A stretch of 8,236 nt of DNA from Myxococcales bacterium. Its GTDB lineage: Bacteria; Myxococcota_A; Polyangia; Polyangiales; Houyiibacteriaceae. Shown one piece after another: positions 1 to 7,471 of the stretch; the stretch's first letter is position 1, and each line of letters opens with the position of its first letter. The DNA is taken from positions 1 through 8,236 of the forward strand of contig JAUXFZ010000083.1 of the NCBI GenBank assembly GCA_030622585.1, given 5' to 3'. A model generated the notes under the pieces. It saw only the letters and a program-made list of their open reading frames with translations. It ran no database searches and was not told the origin of the DNA. A program made the position numbers and the translations under genes.

Positions 1-179
1 CCGCCTAGCACGAGCTGCGCCCCGAGGGTTTCGGCTTCAGTCGCCACAGCACCAAGCGCCTCGCGGTCGCGCTGGTCGTTCACCACGACACGCGCCCCGC
101 GCCCGGCCACGAAGCGCACGACGGCCAGCCCGCTCTCGCCGAGCCCAACTACCATCGTGTTTTTGCCGGAGAGATCCAC
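1..179 (-). CDS. murD: MurD, UDP-N-acetylmuramoyl-L-alanine--D-glutamate ligase (N-terminal part, cut by window edge)
   Basis: Only the first 59 codons are present; the rest lies beyond the left edge. MurD is the cytoplasmic ATP-dependent ligase that adds D-glutamate to UDP-MurNAc-L-Ala. The translation starts DLSGKNTMVVGLGESGLA, the Rossmann-like UDP-binding opening of the family, with the GLGxSGLA loop at residues 12-19. Residues N34-D35-Q36-R37 occupy the place of the uracil-contacting D35-T36-R37 of E. coli MurD. The start is GTG at 179-177, chosen because a Shine-Dalgarno GAGG lies at 188-185 with a 5-base spacer and because it gives the usual MurD N-terminus. An in-frame ATG eight codons later (155-153) would remove that conserved opening. 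Only 2 bases separate it from the mraY stop, and its ribosome-binding site lies inside the last mraY codons, so it is probably translationally coupled. Synteny (mraY then murD) agrees. Confidence 0.93.
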   Translation of the reverse strand, partial: MDLSGKNTMVVGLGESGLAVVRFVAGRGARVVVNDQRDREALGAVATEAETLGAQLVLG

Positions 180-181
180 AG

Positions 182-1309
182 TTACCTCAGCTTCAACGTG
201 GCCAGACTGAACACCGCCAGCACGATCGCGATAATCCAGAATCGGACGATCACCCGCGGCTCGGGCCAGCCCTTCTTCTCAAAGTGGTGGTGAATCGGCG
301 CCATGAGAAAGATGCGCCTGCCCGTGAGCCGGAAGTATCCAACCTGGAGGATGACGCTCACAGCTTCGACGACGAAGATCCCACAGAGAATCAACGAAAG
401 GAGCTCGTTCTTGGTGAGCACGGCCAGCGCGCCGAGGCCGCCGCCGAGAGCGAGGGAGCCCACGTCGCCCATGAAGACCTGCGCGGGGTACGTGTTGTAC
501 CAAAGGAACCCGAATCCGACGCCGACCATGGACGCCGCGAATATGCTGAGCTCGCCGGCGCTCTCGATGTGAGGGATGTCGAGGTATCCGGCCACGACGT
601 TACCGAACAGCGTCAGACCCGCGAGGTATGCAAGGATGGCGTAGGTGCCCGCCGAGATCATCACCGGACCGATCGCGAGACCATCGAGGCCGTCCGTCAG
701 ATTCACCGCATTCGATGTGCCGACTATGACGAATGAGGAGAAGATGACGTAAAGCCACGGTGGTAATTCGATCGGGTATTTCGAGAAGGCGAAGAACGGG
801 GCGGCGAGCCGGTGCCGGATTTGCAGCCAATCGCTCGGCAGGCCGGCTTCGCCGTAGTAGAGCCAACTGCAGACGAGAATCGCGGTGCCAAACTGTAGAA
901 GGAGCTTGTACCGGCCCGAAAGACCGCGGGTCGAACGCGTTCGGATCTTGGACGTGTCGTCGATGTAGCCGACGACGCCGTAAGCCACCGTGATCAACGT
1001 AACGACCCAGACCATCGAGTTGGAAGGGTCCGCCCACAACACCGTGGAGAGCACGAGTGCGAGCAACATGAGAGCGCCACCCATGGTGGGCGTCCCGGCC
1101 TTAGCCAAATGGGTCTCCGGACCGTCCGTACGAACGACCTGACCGATCTGCTTGCGCTGCAATCGGCGAATAAACCAGGGATAGAGCCCGAAAGTCAGCA
1201 AGAGCGATGTCATCGTCGCCATGAGGAAACGGAACGGAACGTAGCGAAGGACGTTGAGAAACGAAAACGCCTCGTGGGTGTGCAGCGGGTAGAGCAAGTA
1301 GTAGATCAT
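182..1309 (-). CDS. mraY: MraY, phospho-N-acetylmuramoyl-pentapeptide-transferase
   Basis: Integral membrane enzyme that transfers phospho-MurNAc-pentapeptide from UDP to undecaprenyl phosphate, giving lipid I. The product is 375 residues, close to the family norm (E. coli 360), with about ten hydrophobic segments. Catalytic and signature residues are all present: the Asp pair D117-D118 in YIDDTSK, NLTDGLDGLA at 203-212, FMGDVGS with D282, and the C-terminal PIHHHFEKKGW box at 338-348. GTPTMGG at 72-78 is also typical. The reading frame stays open upstream to 1420, but that extension is polar and overlaps murF. The start at 1309 (MIYYLLYPLH) fits the family, has GGGGAG at 1320-1315 with a 5-base spacer, and forms an ATGA overlap with the murF stop. 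The stop is TAA. No key residue is missing, and nothing suggests transfer. Confidence 0.97.
   Translation of the reverse strand: MIYYLLYPLHTHEAFSFLNVLRYVPFRFLMATMTSLLLTFGLYPWFIRRLQRKQIGQVVRTDGPETHLAKAGTPTMGGALMLLALVLSTVLWADPSNSMVWVVTLITVAYGVVGYIDDTSKIRTRSTRGLSGRYKLLLQFGTAILVCSWLYYGEAGLPSDWLQIRHRLAAPFFAFSKYPIELPPWLYVIFSSFVIVGTSNAVNLTDGLDGLAIGPVMISAGTYAILAYLAGLTLFGNVVAGYLDIPHIESAGELSIFAASMVGVGFGFLWYNTYPAQVFMGDVGSLALGGGLGALAVLTKNELLSLILCGIFVVEAVSVILQVGYFRLTGRRIFLMAPIHHHFEKKGWPEPRVIVRFWIIAIVLAVFSLATLKLR
185..188 (-). promoter_or_regulatory. Ribosome-binding site of murD inside the mraY 3' end
   Basis: Minus-strand GAGG lies within the last two sense codons of mraY (CTG AGG), followed by the mraY stop TAA, two bases, and the GTG start of murD. 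The spacer is 5 bases. Ribosomes ending mraY would sit directly on this site, consistent with coupled translation, and it favours GTG at 179 over the downstream ATG. Confidence 0.6.
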
Positions 1310-2712
1310 CGTCGCTCCCCTTCGAGAAGGGGCGCGATCATCCCTTCCATCTGCATCGACCGCGACCCTTTCACCAAGATGACTGCGTTCAGGGGAAGGC
1401 GTCCGGACAGCTCTGCGCATTCAGCCGCATTTGCGAACCAAAGCGTATCAACGCCGCGAGCGTTCGCCGTCGCAACCGCATCGCGCATCGCCTCGCCGCA
1501 GCCCACCAACAGAAACACCCCGGCACCGGAGACCCGCTCGCCAACCTGTCGATGCGCCTCAACGCTGTGGGCTCCGAGCTCCTTCATATCGCCGAGGACA
1601 GCGACCAGTGGCGCCTCGCGCTTTGCTGCGATCGCGTGTGCAGCATCCAGCGCCACCTCGAGCGATGCGGGGTTGGCGTTGTAAGAGTCGTCGATGACGA
1701 GGCGTTCGGCGCTCCCCGCGCGTGGTTGCATGCGCCCGGACGAAGGACCGACTCCTGCGATCCCGCGGGCGGCATCCTCGATCGACGCGTCCAAACCGAA
1801 GACGATTGCGAGGGCGCCCGCCGCATTGAGCGCCGCTCCCTCCCCCAACAAGCGCATGGCGATCTGGACTTCCCGACCGCGAACTTGAAACTGCGCCTGG
1901 GTGCCACCCGCATCGACCTCCCAGTCGATGAGGCGTACGTCATTGCCTGCGGCGCGCCCGTAGAAGAGCTTGCGCTTGGCGTCTACCACCGAGGCGCGCT
2001 TCTTCAGCGGCGGGTCATCCCCGTACGCGATGGCTACGCCGCCTGGAGCGATGGCATGTAGAAGCGAGACTTTCTCATCCGCCACGGCTGCCACTGAACC
2101 GAGTCCCTCGGTGTGGGCGAGGCTGGCCCGGGTCACGAGGCCTATGTCGGGCGCGGCGATCTCGGCCAATCGCGCAATCTCCCCAGGCTCGCTGGTTCCC
2201 ATCTCGATGACGGCCGTATCGACTGTCTGGTCGAGCTGGAAGAGGGTCATGGGAACACCGATTCGGTTGTTGAGGTTACCCGCGGTCTTGAGCACTCGGT
2301 GACCCGATGCTTGCAGGGCGGCGGCGGCAAGGTCTTTCGTGGTCGTCTTGCCCACGGAGCCAGTGATGCCGACGACCTTGCCGTTCCACGCGTCGCGGTG
2401 GGCCCTCGCAAGGTCGCCGAGGGCGAGTAGCGTGTCCGCCACCTCTATCGCGCTCACGTGATCGGGAAGCGACGTTCCCCGCTCCACGATCACGGCCGCA
2501 GCCCCTGCATCCACCGCTTGCTGAGCGAACTCGCGCGCGTCGAATCGCTCGCCACGCAACGCCACGAACAGGTTGCCGGGCTTGACGGCACGTGAATCGG
2601 TCACCACGCCGCTCACCCGTTCCCACGCTGGCCCGCCGGCAGTGCCCTGCGTCGCAGAGACCACCTCATCTCGACCGAACCGGGCTTGATTCACGGGAAT
2701 CGGAGTGGCCAT
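1306..2712 (-). CDS. murF: MurF, UDP-N-acetylmuramoyl-tripeptide--D-alanyl-D-alanine ligase
   Basis: Cytoplasmic ATP-dependent ligase that adds D-Ala-D-Ala to UDP-MurNAc-tripeptide, completing the pentapeptide precursor. The product is 468 residues, normal for MurF. In order: an N-terminal substrate domain (VVTDSRAVKPGNLFVAL at 37-52, GERFD at 54-58), the central ATPase domain with P-loop GSVGKTTTK at 118-126 and NLNNRIGVP at 146-154, and the C-terminal ligase domain with DDSYNANP at 341-348, LGDMKELG at 373-380 and KGSRSMQME at 448-456. Two starts are possible: GTG at 2715 or ATG at 2712. I prefer ATG, because GGAGG at 2721-2717 then has a 5-base spacer instead of 2. ATG shares one base with the murE stop (TGATG), and the gene's own stop overlaps the mraY start (ATGA). 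The fold alone could be any Mur ligase, but YNANP and the position after murE indicate MurF. Confidence 0.96.
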   Translation of the reverse strand: MATPIPVNQARFGRDEVVSATQGTAGGPAWERVSGVVTDSRAVKPGNLFVALRGERFDAREFAQQAVDAGAAAVIVERGTSLPDHVSAIEVADTLLALGDLARAHRDAWNGKVVGITGSVGKTTTKDLAAAALQASGHRVLKTAGNLNNRIGVPMTLFQLDQTVDTAVIEMGTSEPGEIARLAEIAAPDIGLVTRASLAHTEGLGSVAAVADEKVSLLHAIAPGGVAIAYGDDPPLKKRASVVDAKRKLFYGRAAGNDVRLIDWEVDAGGTQAQFQVRGREVQIAMRLLGEGAALNAAGALAIVFGLDASIEDAARGIAGVGPSSGRMQPRAGSAERLVIDDSYNANPASLEVALDAAHAIAAKREAPLVAVLGDMKELGAHSVEAHRQVGERVSGAGVFLLVGCGEAMRDAVATANARGVDTLWFANAAECAELSGRLPLNAVILVKGSRSMQMEGMIAPLLEGERR

Positions 2713-4238
2713 CACACCCTCCCCGCCACATTTGCGATCGCCGCGCGAGCTTCTTCCCGATCGTCGAAATGCGTTCGTTTAGTCCCGATGATCTGGTAGG
2801 TTTCGTGACCCTTGCCCGCCAAGAGCACCGTATCCCCGGCACCGGCCGCTCCGATGGCAGCTTCGATCGCCTCTCTGCGATCGATCAGCGCACAGTAGCC
2901 GGCGCTCGCGCGCGAAAGCTCGGCCGGCTCGATACGCACACCCCCAAGCTGCCTGGCACCCGCTTCGACTTCGTCGAGGATGTGCTGAGGGTCCTCGGTG
3001 CGCGGATTGTCGCTCGTCAGCACGCAGAGATCCGCGCCTTGAACGCCGACCCGCCCCATCTCCGGCCGCTTACCCTTGTCGCGGTCGCCGCCCGCACCAA
3101 CCACGACGATCAAACGGTGTGGGGTCAGGGCGCGCATCGTCTCTAAGACCCTTCGCAACGCATCGGGCGTGTGCGCATAGTCCACCAGCACAGCCACATC
3201 GTGCGGGTGCGCGATCCGTTCGAGGCGTCCGGGGCTTCCCGCCGCAGACTCCCAAGCCCTCGCGACCGCGTTCAGGTCCAAACCGAGCGCGTGGACGCAG
3301 CCGAGTGCGACCAGAAGGTTCTCGAGGTTGTGCTCGCCGAGCATGGGGCTCCGAATCTCAACCGATCCCACGGGGGTGCGGACTGTCGCGTGGATCCCCT
3401 CCCGCGTAGCGGACCACTCGGTGGCCACGATCTCGGCGTCACTTCCCGGCCGGCGCGAGCAGCGGATGACTGAACCGGGCAGCCGGGCCGCGAGCTGTGC
3501 GCCGTACGAATCGTCGACATGAATCACGGCGTGCCTGGGCGCTAGCTCGGTAAAGAGGCGAGCCTTGGCCTCGCCGTAAAGCTCCATGCTTTCGTGGAAG
3601 TCCAAGTGATCGCGAGAGAGATTCGTAAAGGCCGCAACCTCGAAATCGAGCCCGTCGACGCGATGCATCGCGAGGCCATGGCTCGACACCTCGAGCACCA
3701 GATGCGTGGCCCCCGCGTCGAGCGCTTGCCGCGCGAAACGCGATATATCGTCGCCCTCAGGCGTTGTGTGAAGGGATGGGCGTTCGTCGCCAGCCGCCAG
3801 GAGCCCGGTCGTCCCCACCAGCGCCGGCTCGGCCGATACCCCCTCGAGGGCCTGCTTGACGAGATACGCGGTCGTCGTCTTCCCGTTGGTACCCGTAATC
3901 CCGACCGTGTGCAGCGCACTCGTCGGGGCGCGATAGACAAGCTCGGCCGCGCGCCCAAGACCCACGCGCGCGTCTGGCACCGTGAACTGTGGGATGTCCT
4001 GAGCCAAGGGCTGCTCGGCCATGACGGCGACCGCCCCTCGCTCCAACGCGTCGTCCACGAAGCTCACCCCGTCGTGCGTTTCACCCGGCACCGCGACGAA
4101 CAAGTCTCCGCCGGTCACCCGGCGGGAGTCGTGTTGCACCCCTGTCACAGCCAGCGTCGCCGAACCTGCGATCCACCCCTCGATCCCGCTACTTTGGAGT
4201 TGCGCTAGCGTCATGCCTCGGCTCGCTTCAGGGCGCAT
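2712..4238 (-). CDS. murE: MurE, UDP-N-acetylmuramoyl-L-alanyl-D-glutamate--2,6-diaminopimelate ligase
   Basis: Cytoplasmic ligase that adds the third residue of the peptidoglycan stem peptide. The product is 508 residues (E. coli 495). Visible motifs: HDSRRVTGGDLFVAVPG at 36-52 (UDP-binding domain), P-loop GTNGKTTT at 116-123, TTPEGDD at 158-164, SSHGLAMHR at 185-193, TNLSRDHLDFH at 205-215, the probably carbamylated lysine K225 in YGEAKARLF, VDYAHTPDA at 352-360 and GGDRDKGKRPEMG at 383-395. DNPR at 410-413, with G475 and E479 in GKGHE, matches the meso-diaminopimelate-specific form rather than the lysine form. The start at 4238 has GGAG at 4247-4244 with a 5-base spacer and overlaps the ftsI end by 11 bases. 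ATG at 4214 (MTLAQLQ) is the alternative: it aligns better with the usual short N-terminus but has a poorly spaced ribosome-binding site. Specificity is inferred from motifs. Confidence 0.96.
   Translation of the reverse strand: MRPEASRGMTLAQLQSSGIEGWIAGSATLAVTGVQHDSRRVTGGDLFVAVPGETHDGVSFVDDALERGAVAVMAEQPLAQDIPQFTVPDARVGLGRAAELVYRAPTSALHTVGITGTNGKTTTAYLVKQALEGVSAEPALVGTTGLLAAGDERPSLHTTPEGDDISRFARQALDAGATHLVLEVSSHGLAMHRVDGLDFEVAAFTNLSRDHLDFHESMELYGEAKARLFTELAPRHAVIHVDDSYGAQLAARLPGSVIRCSRRPGSDAEIVATEWSATREGIHATVRTPVGSVEIRSPMLGEHNLENLLVALGCVHALGLDLNAVARAWESAAGSPGRLERIAHPHDVAVLVDYAHTPDALRRVLETMRALTPHRLIVVVGAGGDRDKGKRPEMGRVGVQGADLCVLTSDNPRTEDPQHILDEVEAGARQLGGVRIEPAELSRASAGYCALIDRREAIEAAIGAAGAGDTVLLAGKGHETYQIIGTKRTHFDDREEARAAIANVAGRV
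2717..2721 (-). promoter_or_regulatory. Ribosome-binding site deciding the murF start
   Basis: Minus-strand GGAGG inside the last murE codons, followed by GTGTG and then ATG. The spacing is 5 bases to ATG (2712) but only 2 to the GTG at 2715. The ftsI start has the same 12-base context (GCGGGGAGGGTG) with the same distance to its start codon, which supports ATG as the murF start. Confidence 0.65.
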
Positions 4239-6282
4239 GCGGACTCCGGGATACCGCCGCTGTCAGCGTTCTCGGGCGCGCCTTCGGGGCCGCCGCATCG
4301 GAGTCGAAGCGCCGCCGCTCCAACTGAAGCCGAACCACCGACCCGTGAGGCACGGCTTTGCCCGGACCGGGTTGTTGTGAGACCACGACGCCCGAGCCTT
4401 GGACCTCCCCGACCAGCGACTCCGCGTGCAGAGCGATGACCGCCTGCCGCAACGGAAGCGAGCGCACGTCGGGCACTGCGCTCTCGCCCTGGTCGACCGC
4501 CTCCTTCTCGGGGGCAGGCTCCGCTTCGGCTACCGCGATTCGCTGCTCCTTTTTCTTCGCAAGAACGGCCTGCCGGCCTGCCGGCGCAATCCCCATGTGC
4601 CGCAGCGTGACTTCAGCGATCCGCCTGAAGACGGGGCCTGCCACGGTACCACCGTAGTGCGCGATCACGGGCTCATCGATGACGACCGAAATCACGACCG
4701 CAGGACGCTCCGCGGGAGCGAATCCGATGAAGGACGCCAACCACTTGTCTTTGGCATAGCCACCGTGGACGTAGTCCGCTTTCTGCGCGGTCCCGGTCTT
4801 GCCCGCGACGAGATAGCCGTCCACCGCTGCTTCGATCGCGGTACCGCCCGGCTCCGTTACGGCCGTCAGCATCTGTCCGACGAGCTTGGCGACACGTCGC
4901 GGAACCACTTGCCGACGAACCCGCGGTTTGTTCTCTTCGACGGTCGCGCCGTGCCCATCGGTCATGCGGCGGACCAGCATCGGCTGCATCAACCGGCCTC
5001 CGTTGGCGATCGCGCTCATCGCCGATGCGAGTTGGACGTTCGTGACGCTCATGCCCTGACCGAAGGACACCGCTGCGGTATCGATTTCGTACCAACGACG
5101 GTAGTGACGAAGAATGCCGCCCGTTTCGCCGGGCACGCCCAAGCCCGTCGGCTCACCGAAGCCGAAGCGCCGAAACCCGCGGTAGAGGCCCTTCTTCCCG
5201 AGGTCTTGCGCGATCTTCGCGGTACCGATGTTGCTGGAGTAGGCGAGAATCTGAGTGGGCGTCAGCCACTCATAGGGGTGTGCGTCGTGAAGCAGGCGCC
5301 CACCTATGCGCATGACCCCATTCTCGCAGTTGATCGACTGATTGGGTTTGACCGCGCCGGCCGCCAACGCTGCAGCCATGGTGAAGGGTTTGACGGTGGA
5401 TCCGGGTTCAAAACGGTCGACGACGGCACGGTTACGCCGGTGCGCGGCGGTGTGCCTGGACGGCTCGTTGGGATTGAAAGGCGGATAGTTCGCGAGCGCC
5501 AGGATCTCGCCGGTCGACGGATCCATCACGACGACGCTTCCCCCGCGCGCCTCGAAGGTGCGCACGCCCAACGCGAGCTCCCGTTCTGCAATATGCTGGA
5601 TCGCCTTGTCGATGGTGAGCACGACGCTTTGGCCTTGAATGCTCCGGTCGTCTTCCATGTCGTCTGCGAAGACCACGTGACCGCGTCGATCGCGAATCGC
5701 TTCAACGCGTCGATCAGAGCCTCGTAGCTGCTCCTCGTAAGCTAGCTCTATTCCCTCGATGCCTCGTCCGTCGATGTCGGCAAAACCCATGAGGTGAGCC
5801 GCGAGGTGGCGGTTGGGGTAGTAGCGTCTCGCCTCGGGGGTCAGCTCGACACCCGGAATGTCTAGCTCACGGATGCGCGTCGCCTCGTGCGGGGTAACGC
5901 GACGCTCGATCCACACGAAGTAGCGATCGGCCGCAAGTCGCTTCGCCAGCCGTGCCGAGTCAACGTCGAGAACCTGGGCGATGCGTTTCGCGACGATCCG
6001 CGGGTCTTGCTCCATCGCTTTGAGACGACGAGGGTTCGCGTACACGCTATCGACATCCACGCTGATCGCGAGCTCCGCTCCGTGCCGATCGTAGATTGCA
6101 CCCCGTCGCGGAGAGACTCGAAGGTGCCGAAGGTGTTGGTCTTCAGCCATTTCGCGCAAGCGATCGCCGGTCGCGATCTGGATGTGAAAAGCGCGAATCA
6201 CAACCAGCATCGCCACGCAGGCCACACCCACGCCGAGCAGCGCGATTCGAGCCCGAAACCACCGCTGCCGCCGGTTCTTCAC
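4228..6282 (-). CDS. ftsI: FtsI/PBP3-type class B penicillin-binding protein with C-terminal PASTA domain
   Basis: Septal peptidoglycan DD-transpeptidase, anchored in the inner membrane with its catalytic part outside, and the expected partner of FtsW and FtsL. The product is 684 residues, longer than E. coli FtsI (588). In order: a basic cytoplasmic N-terminus, one membrane anchor at about 12-33, the class B pedestal with RGAIYDRHG at 60-68, and the transpeptidase domain with SxxK (S295-T-V-K298, nucleophile S295), SSN at 349-351 and KTG at 495-497. A lysine/glutamate-rich linker follows at about 570-600, then a single PASTA domain at about 602-655 (VPDVRSLPLRQAV ... SQQPGPGKAVPHGSVV) and a 29-residue basic tail. 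The start is GTG with GGAGG at 6292-6288 and a 5-base spacer, in a GTGA overlap with the ftsL stop. Similar PASTA proteins (SpoVD, PBP2x) exist, but the dcw position supports the division role. Confidence 0.95.
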   Translation of the reverse strand: MKNRRQRWFRARIALLGVGVACVAMLVVIRAFHIQIATGDRLREMAEDQHLRHLRVSPRRGAIYDRHGAELAISVDVDSVYANPRRLKAMEQDPRIVAKRIAQVLDVDSARLAKRLAADRYFVWIERRVTPHEATRIRELDIPGVELTPEARRYYPNRHLAAHLMGFADIDGRGIEGIELAYEEQLRGSDRRVEAIRDRRGHVVFADDMEDDRSIQGQSVVLTIDKAIQHIAERELALGVRTFEARGGSVVVMDPSTGEILALANYPPFNPNEPSRHTAAHRRNRAVVDRFEPGSTVKPFTMAAALAAGAVKPNQSINCENGVMRIGGRLLHDAHPYEWLTPTQILAYSSNIGTAKIAQDLGKKGLYRGFRRFGFGEPTGLGVPGETGGILRHYRRWYEIDTAAVSFGQGMSVTNVQLASAMSAIANGGRLMQPMLVRRMTDGHGATVEENKPRVRRQVVPRRVAKLVGQMLTAVTEPGGTAIEAAVDGYLVAGKTGTAQKADYVHGGYAKDKWLASFIGFAPAERPAVVISVVIDEPVIAHYGGTVAGPVFRRIAEVTLRHMGIAPAGRQAVLAKKKEQRIAVAEAEPAPEKEAVDQGESAVPDVRSLPLRQAVIALHAESLVGEVQGSGVVVSQQPGPGKAVPHGSVVRLQLERRRFDSDAAAPKARPRTLTAAVSRSPHAP

Positions 6283-6584
6283 CGCACCCTCCCCGCGGCC
6301 GGGCGACCGGACCTCTCCTTCATGGCCACGATGCGCGTCGGCTTCGGCATCTCCATGCCCAGAGTCCCGCGCGCGATGGTCTCGATGCGCCCGCTCTGCC
6401 GAAGCGTCGCGGCTTCGATCGATAGCAACCGCCGATCTTGGAGGAGATCGCGTTGCCGTCCACGCTCCTCACTCACCTCGTACCCGAGGCGGACCGTTTC
6501 GAACCGAATGGAGAGGTGAACGACGAAGGCGCCGGCTGTCGCAAGAACCGCGACGCACCACAAGGGCAAGAAGCGTCCCTTCAT
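6279..6584 (-). CDS. ftsL: FtsL-like division protein, small bitopic membrane protein
   Basis: A 101-residue protein between rsmH and ftsI, where ftsL normally lies. It has a short N-terminus (MKGR), one hydrophobic membrane segment at about 5-25, and a charged heptad-like stretch at about 29-62 that looks like a coiled coil. The family-typical ending RIETIARGTLGMEMP lies at 66-80, followed by a basic tail. FtsL is known to form a periplasmic coiled-coil complex with FtsB (DivIC) and to activate FtsWI; that role is inferred here, since FtsL sequences are poorly conserved. The start is ATG with a strong Shine-Dalgarno GGAGGT at 6596-6591 and a 6-base spacer. The start overlaps the rsmH stop (ATGA) and the gene's own TGA overlaps the ftsI GTG (GTGA), which favours coupled synthesis of FtsL and FtsI. 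No signal peptidase site is evident. Confidence 0.88.
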   Translation of the reverse strand: MKGRFLPLWCVAVLATAGAFVVHLSIRFETVRLGYEVSEERGRQRDLLQDRRLLSIEAATLRQSGRIETIARGTLGMEMPKPTRIVAMKERSGRPAAGRVR

Positions 6585-7471
6585 GCGGCCACCTCCGCGC
6601 GCCGGGCTGCGCGAAGCTTAGCGCTGCGCGAGCGGCGGTTGTTGGCCCGCTCGTCGTCAGACGCAATGATTGGACGCTTCGTCAGGGGCGAAAGGTGCTC
6701 GCTATCGCGGAACGTGTGCTTCACAATTCGGTCTTCCAGAGAGTGAAAGCTGATCACAGCGACGACTCCGCCAACTCGCAGCACGGATGGGAGTTGCTCG
6801 AGCAGGGCTTCGAGCTCCGCCAGCTCCTCGTTCACTGCGATGCGAAGGGCTTGAAAAGTTTTGGTTGCGGGATCGATGCGGCCACGTCGGCCGCCGGTCG
6901 CTCGATGCACCGCGCTCCGTAGGTCGGCCGTGGTCTCGAGACCCCCTTCCTCGTATGCCCGCCGCAACGACCGCGCGATCTTCCGCGAACGATGCTCCTC
7001 ACCGTATTTGTAGATCAGGTTGGCCAATTCCTCGGCGTCACAACGACCGATCAGATCCAGTGCGCTTTCCCCTTCGGTCGGGTCCATGCGCATGTCGATC
7101 GGCCCTTCTCTTGCGAGGGAAAAACCACGCTCTTGTTGATCGAGCTGCGCCGAGCTCACCCCAAGGTCAGCAACGATGCCGTCGACGTGCTCGATGTCGA
7201 GCGAAGTCAACACATCGCGAAGATCGCTCATTCGCGCTTTGCGAAGCGTCGCGCGCTCGCCGAACTCGGCAAGTACTGCGCCGGCGGCCTCGAGGGCATT
7301 TGGGTCGCGGTCCGTTCCGATCAAGCGACCGTCCGGTGCACTCCGCTCCAAGATCGCTCGCGCGTGTCCTCCTCCGCCGAGGGTCACGTCGGCGTAGACG
7401 CCGCCCCCAACCGGCGCGAGCTGCTCCAGAACCTCGTCGAGCAGGACCGACCTGTGCTCGAACGCGCTCAT
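6581..7471 (-). CDS. rsmH: RsmH (MraW), 16S rRNA (cytosine-1402-N4)-methyltransferase
   Basis: SAM-dependent methyltransferase that modifies N4 of C1402 in the 16S rRNA decoding centre. The product is 296 residues, slightly short for a family usually near 310. The N-terminal HRSVLLDEVLEQL at 6-18 is diagnostic. The SAM-binding loop is DVTLGGGGHA at 28-37, with D54 in GTDRDP next. DLGVSSAQLD at 102-111, GFSLAREGPIDMRMD at 116-130, VISFHSLEDRIVK at 239-251 and RSRSAKLRAA at 281-290 are all family signatures. The region before LTKRPI is compact and lacks the cysteine-containing insert of many homologues. The frame is open upstream to 7597, but the start at 7471 is chosen because it gives the standard N-terminus, has GGAG at 7483-7480 with an 8-base spacer, and overlaps the mraZ stop as ATGA. 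Its 3' end overlaps ftsL in the same way. Confidence 0.96.
   Translation of the reverse strand: MSAFEHRSVLLDEVLEQLAPVGGGVYADVTLGGGGHARAILERSAPDGRLIGTDRDPNALEAAGAVLAEFGERATLRKARMSDLRDVLTSLDIEHVDGIVADLGVSSAQLDQQERGFSLAREGPIDMRMDPTEGESALDLIGRCDAEELANLIYKYGEEHRSRKIARSLRRAYEEGGLETTADLRSAVHRATGGRRGRIDPATKTFQALRIAVNEELAELEALLEQLPSVLRVGGVVAVISFHSLEDRIVKHTFRDSEHLSPLTKRPIIASDDERANNRRSRSAKLRAARRAEVAA

Noticed and set aside
1310..1420. Upstream extension of mraY by 37 codons
   Set aside because: The added residues are polar, not family-like, and lie inside murF. The ATG at 1309 has its own ribosome-binding site and the usual ATGA overlap.
4568..4583. 8-base tandem duplication GCCTGCCG within ftsI
   Set aside because: It is a short G+C-rich repeat inside the linker-proximal coding part of FtsI, common by chance at this composition, and does not disrupt the frame.
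4399..5727. Long plus-strand open frame (442 codons) opposite ftsI
   Set aside because: It lies wholly antisense to the conserved transpeptidase and pedestal regions of ftsI. Its translation is rich in Arg, His and Asp with no domain, as expected for a shadow frame in G+C-rich DNA.
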